Source: Spinellus fusiger
Lineage: Eukaryota; Mucoromycota; Mucoromycetes; Mucorales; Phycomycetaceae
Length of the DNA stretch: 64,000 nucleotides
Assembly: GCA_025094145.1 (NCBI GenBank)
Contig: JALLLS010000017.1
Location: 186,001 to 250,000, forward strand
Reading direction: 5' to 3'
Shown piece after piece: positions 22,274-33,990 of this stretch. How positions within the stretch are numbered: the first letter of the stretch is position 1; each line of letters starts with the position of its first letter. The notes under the pieces are model-generated. The model worked only from the letters and a program-made list of their open reading frames with translations, ran no database searches and was not told where the DNA came from. The position numbers and the translations under genes are program-made.

Positions 22274-25200
22274 TTATACAAGCTGTCTGTATTCATTTGT
22301 GATTCTTTGTAACTGCCGATTAGACGCTAGTAAAAGAAGAGTCAATCCAGATGAGCCTATGTAGTGTCTCGGGTGGATAAGAAACTTACACAATATTGGC
22401 AAGATATGCTTTAGAAGATCCTTTTTTAGGAGATTGTCAAGTACATTGGGTGTCCAAGTCTCATTTACAGGACTATAAAATAAAAAGAACCAATCAATAC
22501 TGTTTGTGAAGAAGAAAAGAAAGATATAAAAGATCGTGCTTACATAAACGGTGGGCCAGCCAACCAACCAAGTAGATCTTCTACTTTCTTTTGAGCACCT
22601 GTCCTTGCTAGCCGCTTTGCATAGAGTAATAGGCAGTTCTTATATTCTTCAGGTGAATCAAGCAAAACAGAGACTGCCAATTGGATCTACAAATATAGAT
22701 ATAAAGATAGATATAAAGATAAAGATAAATATGCAAATACAAATACAAGCTAAAGGTATTGCTATCCCTTTTATATTCACTGCTTACCTCAAGATGACTT
22801 AGTGTAATAGAATCATTCACATCACTGCTAAGAGGTTCTGATCCTAAAGAATAAGAGGGTGTGTTCATGGAAGTAACAGCTGTGAACAACCATCCTAACG
22901 GGTGTTGGTCTGGATGAAGCTGAGTTGTGCGTGAACCAGCATGCCATAAGTCTGATACTGAATACCATGCATCACTAATACAAATCCACACGCCCATTGT
23001 CAAATCATAAGTAAATGCCTGCTGGTTGCTTGTAGTAAATATTGGAAGCCCATTCTTTCGAATCCGTGCATCTTTTATGCTTGGTGTTGACTGTGAGCTA
23101 CTATTGGAAGAAGAGTGTGCTATTCCCAAGATAGGTGCAATAGAAATAGAGTGGATGTGTTTTTTTTTATTGACAATGTCCCTAGGTAGTCCATACATTA
23201 ATAATTCCCATTTTCTATTTCTCATGATATAGCAAATAACTCACCACACATAGAGAAGACCTGTCATTGTCAGACACAACAACCACTGCTCATAAGAGTG
23301 TAGAATGACAGGAGTACTTTCAAGAACAATAGGTGGAATAAGTCTAGTCATAGCAAAAGATGAGCCAAGGGGGGTATCAGCAGTAACCAGTACCTTCTAC
23401 CAGACAAAGAGTACACATGCAGAGTAGCATTCTCACATGCTGCCACTGAGTAATTCTGATTTCCAGTCATTAGTAAGACGGGACTCGCGAGATAGTCTGT
23501 CCAAAGAACCGAGCCTTGACAGCTTACAACAATCTTAGCCAACTCCTTATGATCTCCTAATGATATGAAACGAGTGAGATTCTTATTATTTAGTATCCTG
23601 TTTACCATGATGTGTGTTGTTGTGAGATTCCATAACAATAGATTGATGATTAGTATCATGCTTGTATATGCATTTTGATTTAAGAACAGGCACAGGAAGT
23701 CTTATTTTACTCTCCAATACAGAGGAAGGCACCGATGCACTGTCCACCCATGCTGGTCGTTCACGCAAGACTGTGGATTCTGACGTGCTTCCATTAGACA
23801 TAGCTGTGGTATTGCTTTGGGCTGTTGTTTTGGTGTGATTTATCGATGCACTTAACCCACCCTGTGGAACATAAATAGAAGAAGTTGTGTATTCAACTCT
23901 GTTTTCTAGTGAAGAGGCCGACTGGCCTTGTTTATAGATGGAGTCTTCCATTCTTAGTCGCTATCAAAGATAGATAGAGAGAAGAAGAAAAGGTTATAGT
24001 ATGTCCTAGAGTATGTGTTTGTGAGGTTTACCTTGTGGCTCACTTGTTCTGTAGGTTGGAAGGTATTGACTTGTGCTGGTAATACAGGTCCATTTGCTAT
24101 TTTAAAAGGCTGTATTCGTCTTTTACCATCCTTTATGACTTCAATCTGTTTGAATGGCTCTATAGAAATACCCTCAAGAAGTATAAATACGCTGACCAAG
24201 AAAAGAAAAGGGACTCTGTTCTAATTACCTGGCTTTGTATTTATAGAAGACATGGCTGCACTTTGTGGTGTCTCTACTCCGTTACTCATAATGTCAGCTA
24301 TTCTTTGAGAGGATGAGATTCTATTTGCAATGGTGTAGTCGGTCTCCATGTCTAATTGAGTGATTGATTCTGCAAGATGAGTGTTGGAGTGGGTTCCGGC
24401 TAGTTTTGCCAGTGTATTTGTCTAATAAAATTGGCTGTCAGTAGCTCTTATTGTATCCATCCTACCTATTGTACTTACAGTCTCTGATTCGGGTGCAATG
24501 GTAGGAAGATAGCCACCAAGACGCACACATCCCACAGTACCATCATCAGAGCAAGCGTAAAGCGTAGTACCATCTGGTGACCTTGAAGACGTGTCAATAA
24601 CAGCAGATCTAGCACTGAGCCTACCATGTCAGATCATACACTCCTTTTCTGAAAAAGTCATCTACAGCACAGATAGGCACATCTTTTTCAGTGGACCAAA
24701 TAGTCACACTGCCATCAAGACTTCCTGTAGCACACAAAGAGACCAAGGCAGGGCTTCCACGACCAGAGGCATCAGTACTTTTTTCTGAAGAAGAATAAAA
24801 CATGTGTGGATTGTATTTCTAACAATAACAAGATGAACATACTATATAGTGTTTAGTTCTGGCTTACCGTTACTACTACCGGTGTACTATGGCCAAATAG
24901 AGATATCTTGGGCTCCCAGTCATTACGATCAATGATAGCAGCCACACATGCATTTCCATTGACTGCACTGACAATAACAAAGTCTGTGCCTACAGGAGAC
25001 CAACTGTGTCTTTTGATTAGCCTCAAGGGTAAACAGGAGAAGCCTTACCTTAGTCGTCGGAAAAGAGCAAGTTCAATAGAATTCACAAAGGGCTTTACAA
25101 TCTCCTTTTCGAGTTCCCAGTCAGATGTACGCCATATCTTGACACTTTTATCATCTGCTTGAGAAGCAAGGTACTTTCCAGCAGGATCCCAGTCCACTCC

Positions 25201-26381
25201 CTTGACAATGCCTCTGTGTTGATCGATGATTCTTACTTGGCCTTATATGTTAAGGATAGGAGAGTGAGATCAATGGGCAGTGGAATAGACTGTAGTGTTG
25301 ATTCTTCCTTACCCCATGTCACACCATCCCATACGATAAGCAGACCATCCACACCACAAGAAGCCAAGTATTTATCATCTTTTGACCAAGCCAAATCCTG
25401 GACATCTATATCCACATCCACACCCAATGCATTGAGTTTTCCTAGTCACTCCTCCTCTTTATTTACCTGCACTGTGGCCTCTTAAATACTGAACTGCCCT
25501 CCAGGACTCATGGTTGACATATTGGTTTCCAAATGGCACAGATGTAGTTGGGCGACTGTCACTTTTCACTTTAATACAAGGATGTTTTCTTCTTCTTTTC
25601 TTTTATAGCTTACGAGTCTAGTTCCCATATAATAATGAGATTGTCTTTATCAGAACCCGAGGCCAAGTATTTCCCATTGTTGGACCAGCGCACACAAAGA
25701 ACAGCACCTGAAGAGAGACAAGGAGGATATAAATACAACAGAGTATCATGTCAGCACATTTTCTCTTTCTCTTTCTCTTTCTCTTTCTTGTGATTGCATT
25801 GCCTCTTATTCTCTAGCCAACTTCTATAAGCTTCATCGATGAATAGATTCTTTCTCCATTAGAAATACAAAAAAAAAGAAAAGAAAAACTCATTCTCTTT
25901 TTCTTCTTCTTATTATTTCTATGCATGTTCTTTCTCTGTCTGTCTATCTGTCTGTCTATCTATGGATAGGTGTTTACCGTCATGCAGGGCCAAGGTACTC
26001 AACAGCTTATGGCACTGAGGATCAAGTTCAACCTTTTCATCTAATATAGGTTCTGTGTTCCATATTCTGATAGTAGCATCTTTATATTGGCATATACAAA
26101 GATAGACAAGCACCCTTAGTATAAAATGCATAGTGAGAAGAAGAGAAGGAAGAGAAGAGGGGCAAGGTGTGGATGCTTTTATTCTCTTGTTCATTCTCTT
26201 GTTCATTACCCATTCCACCGGTAGCGATCCTTTTGCCGTCTGGATGAGCGTGGATGGAGAATATGGCCTGTTTCTTCATCGTAACAGACCTCGCAGATTC
26301 TGTTCATCGTAAGCACATATTTCTTAAACAGGAGGAAGGCGTACCAGTGTGAGTTATCCATTCTGGTTTACAGATGATCAT
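22274..26381 (-). CDS. HIR1: Histone chaperone HIRA (Hir1-type)
   Basis: Predicted 950-residue H3-H4 chaperone of the HIR complex, which deposits histones independently of replication and represses histone genes. Eighteen exons fit in phase: 26381-26345, 26299-26210, 26079-25978, 25707-25614, 25561-25467, 25441-25313, 25241-25049, 25009-24868, 24818-24625, 24581-24479, 24421-24229, 24159-24032, 23960-23606, 23556-23394, 23343-23245, 23181-22788, 22686-22544, 22472-22274. The N-terminus MIICKPEWITHTG leads into a seven-blade WD40 propeller (for example SIHAHPDGKRIATGG, DATIRIW, YLASGSDKDNLIIIW, YLASCGVDGLLIVWDG, GSLDGSVTIW). A short B-domain-like KDGKRRIQPF follows near residue 467. The C-terminal Hira domain has GSVLWTDYLASPVLL, PPIVLESTPVILHSYEQW and SISIAPILG. 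Exon 2's acceptor is the least certain junction. The gene is divergent from YOS9. Confidence 0.95.
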
Positions 26382-27489
26382 TGTGTGGCCGTCTTTACAC
26401 TACAAGAACAGTAACTGCACCAAGTAAAAGTGTTTCTTGTATTGCTCCAACAAGGATGTGACTGTGGGGGTAATGCCGTGAGCCAAAAAAATAAAATAAA
26501 ATAAAATAAAATAGAAAGAAGCAAAAGAGACGCCAATGAAACAGAGAGAGAGAAACAAAGAAATGAGAAAGAGAAACAAAGAGAGAAATGCAATGAAAAA
26601 ATGAAGAAAAAATGAAGAAATGAGAGTAGTATGTAGTTGCAATGTTATTTGGAAAATAAAAAACACCCATAAGCATCTATTAACATGCAAACAAAGCAAG
26701 GAGGGAATGGGACACTCTCGGTGGAGACACTTGCAAGAGAAACATGGGCCCTAGGGTGGACAGGATAAGACACGTAGTTACAGTTGGACAGAGAGAAAAA
26801 TTTATAGGAAAGATTCTATAGAAGAGAGGAGCAGACAATACGCAAGGATCTGATGGATCTATGTGTCCATGATTCTAGGGATACTATGAGATGTCTTCTT
26901 CTGTCTGTTGCAGTGAACCTACTTAGCAGTAAAGACAACGGAACGTAGGCCTAAAGAGGAGTTCAAGATGGATTGGTCATGCTAGCTGGCTGTGTATCAA
27001 AATAAGTAAGTGAATGGGTGTATTCTATGGAGAAATAGAACCACAGCCAATGGATAAGTATTTGTGAAGAAGTAAAGGTGCCCTTTTATGTATTTAATAA
27101 GAATAATAAATATCCACCATGGCAGTATCCTTTGTTCTTTATTATTTCCTTGTTTCTGTGGATTTACAGTGTTGATTTTATAAGTATCACTGTTGATAAT
27201 TATTCCTATTTATACAACTTGTGGTTATACTATACTATACTATGCTATACTATGCTATACTACACATGACCAATACCAACGCCAATAATATCCACGTGTC
27301 TATGGATTGGTCTATGCAGTGATCTGTTTAACTATACAAACACGCAGATCACTCACTCACTTACTAGCCCAAGACAAGCCAAAATACACTACAATGCATA
27401 GAACACAGCCAAATACCAAGTCACAAGACTGACTCTCAACGGACACTTGGATTCTAATCGTTCACCAAGATTATGCTGCACACACTATC
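26382..27489. other. Divergent intergenic region between HIRA and YOS9
   Basis: About 1.1 kb shared upstream region. It contains a pentanucleotide AAATA run (26488-26514), an AGAG-rich tract after it, and CTATA/TACTA repeats near 27229-27262. The GC content rises at 26700-27000 but no gene or element is recognised there. Promoters for both genes should lie here. Confidence 0.4.
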
Positions 27490-29118
27490 ATGTTTAAAAA
27501 GTTAATATTTCTAACGCTGACCGTCTCTACCTATGCACAGTTGGGCTTTGCATCCTCATTTGTCTATGAAGATGTATTGGCCTATCCTCGCTACCATGTC
27601 ATTCTATCAGAAAACGAAATACCAGAGTCTGTGGCCTTGAATAATAAAAAGGTACTCCTTTGCCTTTGGTATGAGTCTGCAACTCACCCATAGCGTACAA
27701 GACAGAGGACCAAGTGTCAATGAACTATGAAAACACCTCCAAAGATACCAAGAAAAAAGAGAGTGTGATGATGATGAGTGCCTATGGACAGCCCTTTTTA
27801 TGCACACTGCCTAATGTCAATGCCAAAGATGATGAAAAGAGACAGCAACTGATAAAAGAACAGGCCAGCCAAGAAAATACACATGGAAGCATTGAAAAAG
27901 GTCTTGATTTGTTGGAACCACTTTCAAAAGGATGTCTTTACTTTGCAGTAAGTTACTGCCATGTTCTACAGCCATTGATTTCTTCTTCTCTCTCTCTCTG
28001 TGTGTGTAGTTGCATAGTTATTGGACCTATGAGTACTGTCATAGGAAGCACGTTAGGCAGTTCCATGAAGAACGACTGCCCCAAGGAGAAAATGAAAAGA
28101 CAGAAGTAAGAAGAGAAGTGGCCTCTTACTATCTTGGTGTCTATCCAGGCCAAGGACAGGCCAAGACACCTCCTCAGACAGCAGAACAGGGATTGGTGCA
28201 GCAAAACACACTCCAGTATCAACGGGTTGGACCCAAAACAACCCTTCGTCATGTTGGAGATAAGCCATACTTAGTACAGAAATGGAGTGGTGGCACCGAG
28301 TGTGATATTACAAAGGAACCAAGAACCATTGAAATACAAGTAAAGTGTCCATTGATGAGATATGTCTTGTGTCTAACTTTATGGATGTATAGTATCATTG
28401 TGATATGCAGGCTAATGACAGGATTACAATGTTCCAAGAAGTAAAGACATGTCAGTATCAAATGGTGATTTCTACACCACGCCTATGTGAGGAATTCGTA
28501 TCAAGTCCCCAGTCAACCTCCAATAGCCATGCAATTGATTGTAGTCCTGTGGTGCCTGATGCTATGTATGTGCCTGAACACGAAAAAAAGAGAGTAGCTG
28601 CAGAGGCAGAGAGAGCAGAGGCAGAGAGGGCAGAGGCAGAGAGGGCAGAGGCAGAGAGGGCAGAGGCAGAAAGAGTAGAGGCAGAAAGAGCAGAGGCAGA
28701 AAGAGCAGAGGCAGACATGTTGCCTAGGGAGATAGGTCAGGAAATACATCAAACACTATTTCAAGAGACTCGTTCATCTACACCTCATGGGAACACTGAA
28801 GAAAACTCAAAGACAACCAACATTAGAATTGAGGAGCTACAAAAGGCCATTGCACAGCTCAGTGATCACATTGATGACTTGAATCACAAACTACACAAGG
28901 CCACTTCTCTTCAAAAGACACCCGACAGTGAGAAGGAGACAGTAGCTTATTTCCATCTGAATGAACACGGGAATCTTGTGCCTGTAGATCCAGCTTCTTC
29001 TATTCTACTAAAGAGTCTCCAGAACAAGGCCAAAAGCAACATTGATTATGATTCACCCGAGAAAGTGCCAGAGAATCAGAAAAAGAATAAGCTGGCCTAT
29101 GAGAAAAAGTATTTTTAA
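27490..29118 (+). CDS. YOS9: Yos9/OS-9 type ER lectin with MRH domain
   Basis: ER-associated degradation lectin that reads tr<unk>mmed N-glycans on misfolded glycoproteins for the Hrd1 ligase. Exons: 27490-27651, 27702-27947, 28010-28339 (or 28363), 28411-29118; about 481 or 489 residues. A signal peptide (MFKKLIFLTLTVSTYAQLGF) is followed by a short N-part, then the mannose-6-phosphate receptor homology domain with CLYFA, YWTYEYCHRKHVRQFH, the GGTECD loop and CQYQMVISTPRLCEE. A run of eight AEAER-type pentapeptides follows, then a coiled coil (EELQKAIAQLSDHIDDLNHK). There is no C-terminal HDEL; the protein ends YEKKYF. The donor of exon 3 is ambiguous: the stronger site at 28340 removes a conserved cysteine (IQVKC), while a weaker one at 28364 keeps it. 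The gene converges on SCT1. Confidence 0.87.
28600..28714 (+). repeat. 15-bp coding repeat (AEAER pentapeptide)
   Basis: About eight copies of a GCAGAGGCAGAGAGA-type 15-bp unit inside the last YOS9 exon. It codes for an alternating Ala-Glu-Arg helix. Unit variants (AGAGGG, AAAGAG, one GTA) show some age. In-frame length change would alter only a helical linker. Confidence 0.9.
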
Positions 29119-29254
29119 TAAAACCTTTATCTTTGTTTATTGTCTGGAACAAATGGAACAGAAGTGTATGTGTTTGTATGTGTTTGTATGCGTAAGTGAG
29201 TGTGTGTTGATATGTTTGAATATGTGAATGAGTAAGTGTGTAAGGGAGAAGTTG

Positions 29255-29320
29255 TTTTGTTATGTTATGTTATGTTATGTTATGTTATGTTATGTTATGT
29301 TTTGTTTTGTTTTGTTTTAC
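29255..29320. repeat. TTATG/TTTTG pentanucleotide repeat
   Basis: Eight to nine TTATG units followed by four TTTTG units in the 313-bp gap between the convergent YOS9 and SCT1 stops. It lies where the two 3' UTRs should meet. Confidence 0.9.
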
Positions 29321-29431
29321 TATTCTTGTATTCAAAAGAAGGATAGACAAGTTATGTCTTATTTACTGCTCAGCAATAAATATAAAAAAGAATCTTAATA
29401 CATGCTTCATGAGAACAGACGACTTTCTCTG

Positions 29432-32192
29432 TTACGACCGCTTCTTCATTTCTAATCCTTCTTCTTGATCCCCTACATACTCTTCTTCATGGATTGATTT
29501 TGGACTATCAGTGACACTGTCCTGCTGATCCATGTCTTCAATCTTAAATGTGGGTCGCTTTTGAAGAGTCGACATGGAAAGTGGAACACCACCACCAGCA
29601 GCAGCAGTAGAAGAAGAGGAATCGATAGAACGAATAGACTCCATACGAAGTCCCTCTAATAAGCTACCATAGAAACTGTTGGATCTGCTCTGACTGTTCA
29701 TGCGTGGTGTGTTGGATTCACTCGCTGATCCACTACGACTATTGCCTGTACCATGGCCACTCTGCAAGAATCCGAGTTCCTCCATATCTGATTCTTTGGT
29801 ACTTCCCCAGTTGAAAATATTCTTATCATCCAACCAGTCCATGCGTGCAGCCTGTTGAAAGAACCCGCTTCTGATCTTTGGGAGTTTACTCTGCATGTTG
29901 GAAAGATAAAAACTACTTGCACTGCCACTTTTGCTGGGAGAGGACAGGAGAGGGGCTGTTCGAGTGATATATTCAGCTAATTCAATAGTAAACAAAGAGA
30001 GGGAGGGAGAGGTCAGTGGTCTTTTATCTACTTGTTGAAGAGGACTTACCATCAAAATCAGGGAATGCCTTGGGTCCATATTCATTAATAAGGTCTGTAA
30101 TGTCACGAGAGAGTTTGCTTCTGTTTTGACGAAGCACCTGGGCACCATCAGGATCAAGAAGTGACATGAGCAGAGGTTTTAAGGATCTGAAATAGAATAA
30201 GATAAGATACAAAGTACATCCCAAGACTCCACCGCTCTTCTTACTTTGATATATCCAATCCAATTTCACCAAAACGAAGACTTGCATAGGAAGTAAAGCA
30301 TAATGTAATCCATGTAAACCCAGGAATCATCAATTTCCACTTGAATTCAAGTTCTGTGTTGTAAAAAGCTAAAAAGACAATGAAGCTGTAGAATGCGTAT
30401 AATGTAGGGACAAGGACAAGAGTGACAAGGACTTTCCAAGTAGCAAGAACATCTCGACCAGCGATCTTAACTGTGGAGCTACGAAGGGCAGCTACCAATA
30501 ACAATATCAGATGAGTTAGTCCATGGTATGTATTCACACTTGTACTATTTACCAGAAGCCTTTTTCTCACTGATTACTTTGGCTACTACCATGATGGGAA
30601 GATTGAGTACATAGCTACATAAGAAAGAAAGAGGGGTAAGCTTGCTGTCATTCTCATCTACTTTTCTTTCTTTCTTATTTTACCCTGGAAATCCCCATAA
30701 GCCAAGTACAATGAGAAAGAAGAACCGCTCAAGGAGAAGAGTCAGAGTATGTCTACCGCCAAGGTCTGTTTTAGACACCTGGTGGTCTTGGATGCCGTGA
30801 TACTTTAATAGTTGATTATAGGCAAGTACTCTCTGCTGAAGATCAATCACTTTGAGATCATCCTTGAAGAGAGTATATCCAATCAAGAAGCGTCTGTTAA
30901 GATCCACAACATGAGAGATATGTAATTTACGATGAGCAGGTTTGTACAAACGACGGGCCGCTTGGATTAACTAGCAAGAGATGAGTACCTTCTCCCCCTT
31001 ACATCTACAAGACAGTGGCTCAACACTTACCATGAGAGTCTCATAACTTCCAGCATTGACAGTAACACTCTTTAAGGAATTATAGATAGTGTCCAGCAGC
31101 TTACCACACGCGTCTCTCTTGTCTGTGCCTCCTGTCTTGAACTTCTCCACTAGATCCTGAGAGATAGAAATAGGATTTCCAAATTCAACTACGGCTCGTG
31201 AGCGGAAACGGTGGGCATGGAAGTAGTTGAGACCTAGAAGATACAATGACACGATGAGAACTCCCTTTGCCATTGCTATATGATAGAAGTTCTTACCACA
31301 AGGAACAATCTTTACATCCAGTCCAGGGTATTTTGCCATTGCACCCAATGCCATTAATGTCACACCAGCTAAGAAGAAAAGAAAAAGAAAAATGGCAGGT
31401 GAGTTTATATAGTTATATAGTTATATAGTTATATAAGTATCTTATCACTAAAGTCTCACAGATCAACACACTCACTCTAATTACCTTTAAGAGGAAGCAT
31501 CTCTGCACGATCATGACTACCACCTTCAGGGAATATAGTAATGCAGCCATTATTATTCAGCTCATCATGAACAGACTTATAAACAGATTCTTGCTCAATG
31601 TGAGGCACACACTTATAGGGAGATCCCTCATTACTCGTCAGCAACTCCAGTGCTTTAAGATCCTTAAAGTCTTTTTTGATCAATAGCTCAGTGTCTGATA
31701 TAATCTGAACCACTTCTGCCTGCCCACTGCTCTTGGGTAAAGCAATGGTATCGCGTGGCTTGAGCTGGGAGAGAAACAGTGTGTTGGTGCCAGTAATACG
31801 CAGAGGCTCTGTTTTTCGATTCAAAAGATGGATTTTGCCTTTGCCTTCAACAGCAAGATCTTGGGATCGAACTACAGGAACTACAAGCGTCAGTAAACCT
31901 ATTGTGTCAGGAGAGACTTAACTGGCTTTGATGGCACGAGCAAAGAACCCAATGCCTCTTTGGTGCATGGACTTTTCAGCAATAAGAAAAGAGACTCGTC
32001 TGCCACATTCACGCATGACAAGAATAGGATCCACAAACTAACCATAAGTCTCTACCCTTGTGAGCAGATACTTACTTGGTTGGCATGAGGGGCTACTACA
32101 AAGATAATAGGTCCTTCACGGGGTATTCTATGGGCTCCCCTCGGTCTAACTTCTCTAAAGAAGAGCTTAATGATCCAGTTAAACAACCACAT
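29432..32192 (-). CDS. SCT1: Glycerol-3-phosphate O-acyltransferase (Sct1/Gpt2 type)
   Basis: Predicted 726-residue ER enzyme that acylates glycerol-3-phosphate or DHAP in the first step of phospholipid and triacylglycerol synthesis. Ten exons in phase: 32192-32076, 32037-31923, 31880-31485, 31368-31297, 31233-31031, 30970-30684, 30614-30553, 30491-30245, 30186-30050, 29976-29432. The acyltransferase motif I is APHANQFVDP (residues 34-43, split by intron 1), and FPEGGSHD (194-201) is motif III. IKAIPVVRSQD and GAMAKYPGL are typical of the fungal branch. Hydrophobic segments around FFFLIVLGLWGFPGYVLNLP and VLVTLVLVPTLYAFYSFIVF are membrane spans. The C-tail is Ser-rich and charged, a likely phosphoregulated part. 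The start is the first ATG (MWLFNWIIKLFF), immediately before a conserved amphipathic helix. Confidence 0.94.
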
Positions 32193-32600
32193 GGTGAGGT
32201 CATAGGCAAATCTGTCTGCGTTCATATTGACAGAACAGCAGCAAGTGCAATGAGAATAGATAGATGGATAGATAGATAGAAGAAGAAAATAGAAAAAGAG
32301 AGAGAAAAGGAGAAAGAGAAAGAGAGAGAAAATAGTAGTAAAAACACGAGGTGAAAATAGAAAGAAAAAATAGTAAGCAGCGAGATTAGGTGTTTAAATA
32401 TGAGTAAGTCCTTTCCATTGCCTTTGGATGATTGTTTGGGCGTGTGAGCTGACAGGCACAGAAACTACTGCCTGTATTATTTTTTACCCTACAAAACGCC
32501 AAAAAGAGTATAAAAAAATAAAAAACATAAAAAACATAAAGGGCGTACAGGTGACACTGTAGGACAAGCGAGTCTACTCTTTTGTTATTCTGATAAGTCT
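32193..32600. other. Upstream region of SCT1
   Basis: It contains a GATA tract near 32261-32281 and a purine-rich GA/GAA tract (32280-32335), which may belong to the SCT1 promoter or 5' leader. AT-rich sequence follows. No gene is seen. Confidence 0.4.
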
Positions 32601-32659
32601 ATGAAACATCTGTACATTTTAGAATCATGTGAAAATAGCCATCGCCATGGAATCCTTCA

Positions 32660-33245
32660 ATATATGTGGCCAACATTCTTAGGGAAACCCACTTGGAACT
32701 GCCTGTGTTTGTGGTCTGCTCTACAGATGTTTGCCACGAGGGAGCTTATTGTCTACCTAAGAAAAGGGGAGAATACACTTGTACTTGCAGTAGTGGGGCC
32801 ATGACAGATCCTTTCTGTCCAATCTTATCCTATCCTATCAGGAAGAGATCTGTCTCTTTGAATTGCATTGATGCCAAAACAACAGTCTAGGATCCACCTT
32901 GAGAAAAGTCAACAACAAAAGAGAGATCCTTATTCTATAGGTAGACTTTTACCCCTCCCTCCATCTCTATGATTACCACTGTTATTAACAATGGTATTGG
33001 TATTGGTATTGGTATTGGCAATAGCAATACTTTCTACATAAACACAGCTGCTCACTTGGCGAATGTCTATAAAAATTAAAATTAAAATTATGAAAATACT
33101 GCTTTTCTTTTCCTATTTAGGCCGTCCAACATGGGATAATAAAAAGACAATATCACTTTATACTACCAATGACACTACTACTACTCTTCAATTGCAGTTT
33201 AATCTCTACCAAGCCATGAATATAACTCTTTCAATCTACGAATGA
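32660..33245 (+). CDS. Unresolved exon(s) of a possible small EGF-like protein
   Basis: One frame (about 32678-32890) reads ETHLELPVFVVCSTDVC, then GAYC, YTCTCSSG and PFCP. This spacing of six cysteines (C-x4-C-x5-C-x8-C-x-C, then C) is EGF-like. A second frame further on (33063-33245) follows a good acceptor at 33119 and reads GRPTWDNKKTISLYTTND to a stop after SIYE. No donor/acceptor set joins them in phase, and no signal peptide or start can be fixed, so this may be a real gene with missed exons or a relic. The function is unknown. Confidence 0.3.
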
Positions 33246-33537
33246 AACTTCCATGACTATAAGTAAAGGGAAAGGGAAAAGAGTAGGCATAACAACACTT
33301 GTATTTATTACTACGGCTTTACACACTTAAAGATCTTTAGGATATAAAAGGAAATGGTCGAAATACAATTGTTTAAGAAATGACAAATCGATTTGAAAAG
33401 GAGCAAAAATAAATTAAGATGTATTCATGTTAGTTTTTAAATAAAGATTATTATGTAGATTTACCTGTAAATATCTGAATCCCAGAGGAAACTACCTTTG
33501 GTATGGCGATATATGATATGAATGCATCAAAGAGTAT

Positions 33538-33990
33538 CTATGCTTCTCGACAGAATGGAGCTGGTCGGTGGCGACTATTTAAACACTCTTCTGTGATTGT
33601 ATAGATATTCTTTGATGCATTCACATCTCTGTTCCAAACAATTCCGCAATCTTGGCAAGCGTGGATACTGTTGAAATTCACTAATACCTCGGTGAGGTTA
33701 TTTGTGTTAGTGTGGCAGATCTTGAGAACAAAAATAAGAGTAACTGTTAGAAGAGCTTTTTATATTGGGTGAGAGGTCAATCATGTTTACTCTCGATATT
33801 CTAGACTCATCAACATCAACCACAAGAAAATCTCCATCTTTTTGTCTCTTTTTTCAATGATTGATATAAAATTCTTGTCAAACCAACACAATGGCCTTTA
33901 AATTTGATATTATCTTTTTCCCTTCATTCCTGTACCATAAGTAACAACTGGCAGTTTGGTAGGATCATACTCCAATCCTTTTAGGTGCCA
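33538..33990 (-). pseudogene. Fanzor/TnpB-like nuclease remnant
   Basis: On the minus strand the end of the frame (33720 to 33538) reads ICHTN, then HACQDCGIVWNRDVNASKNI and ends RHRPAPFCREA. The CxxCG...WNRDVNA..NI block is the zinc ribbon plus last RuvC residue of TnpB/Fanzor nucleases. Upstream pieces in other frames read VVTYGTGMKGK, IKFKGHCVGLTRIL and GDFLVVDVDESR, which match the preceding RuvC part. Stops and frameshifts separate them, so it is dead. It may extend to about 34480, where basic pieces (RKSKRVHEQEHNTRF) remain. Confidence 0.7.

Noticed and set aside
23182..23244. Shorter HIRA intron 15 ending at AAATAG
   Set aside because: It would create TGA at the junction; the acceptor at CCTAG gives the conserved VWDI...SISIAPILG sequence.
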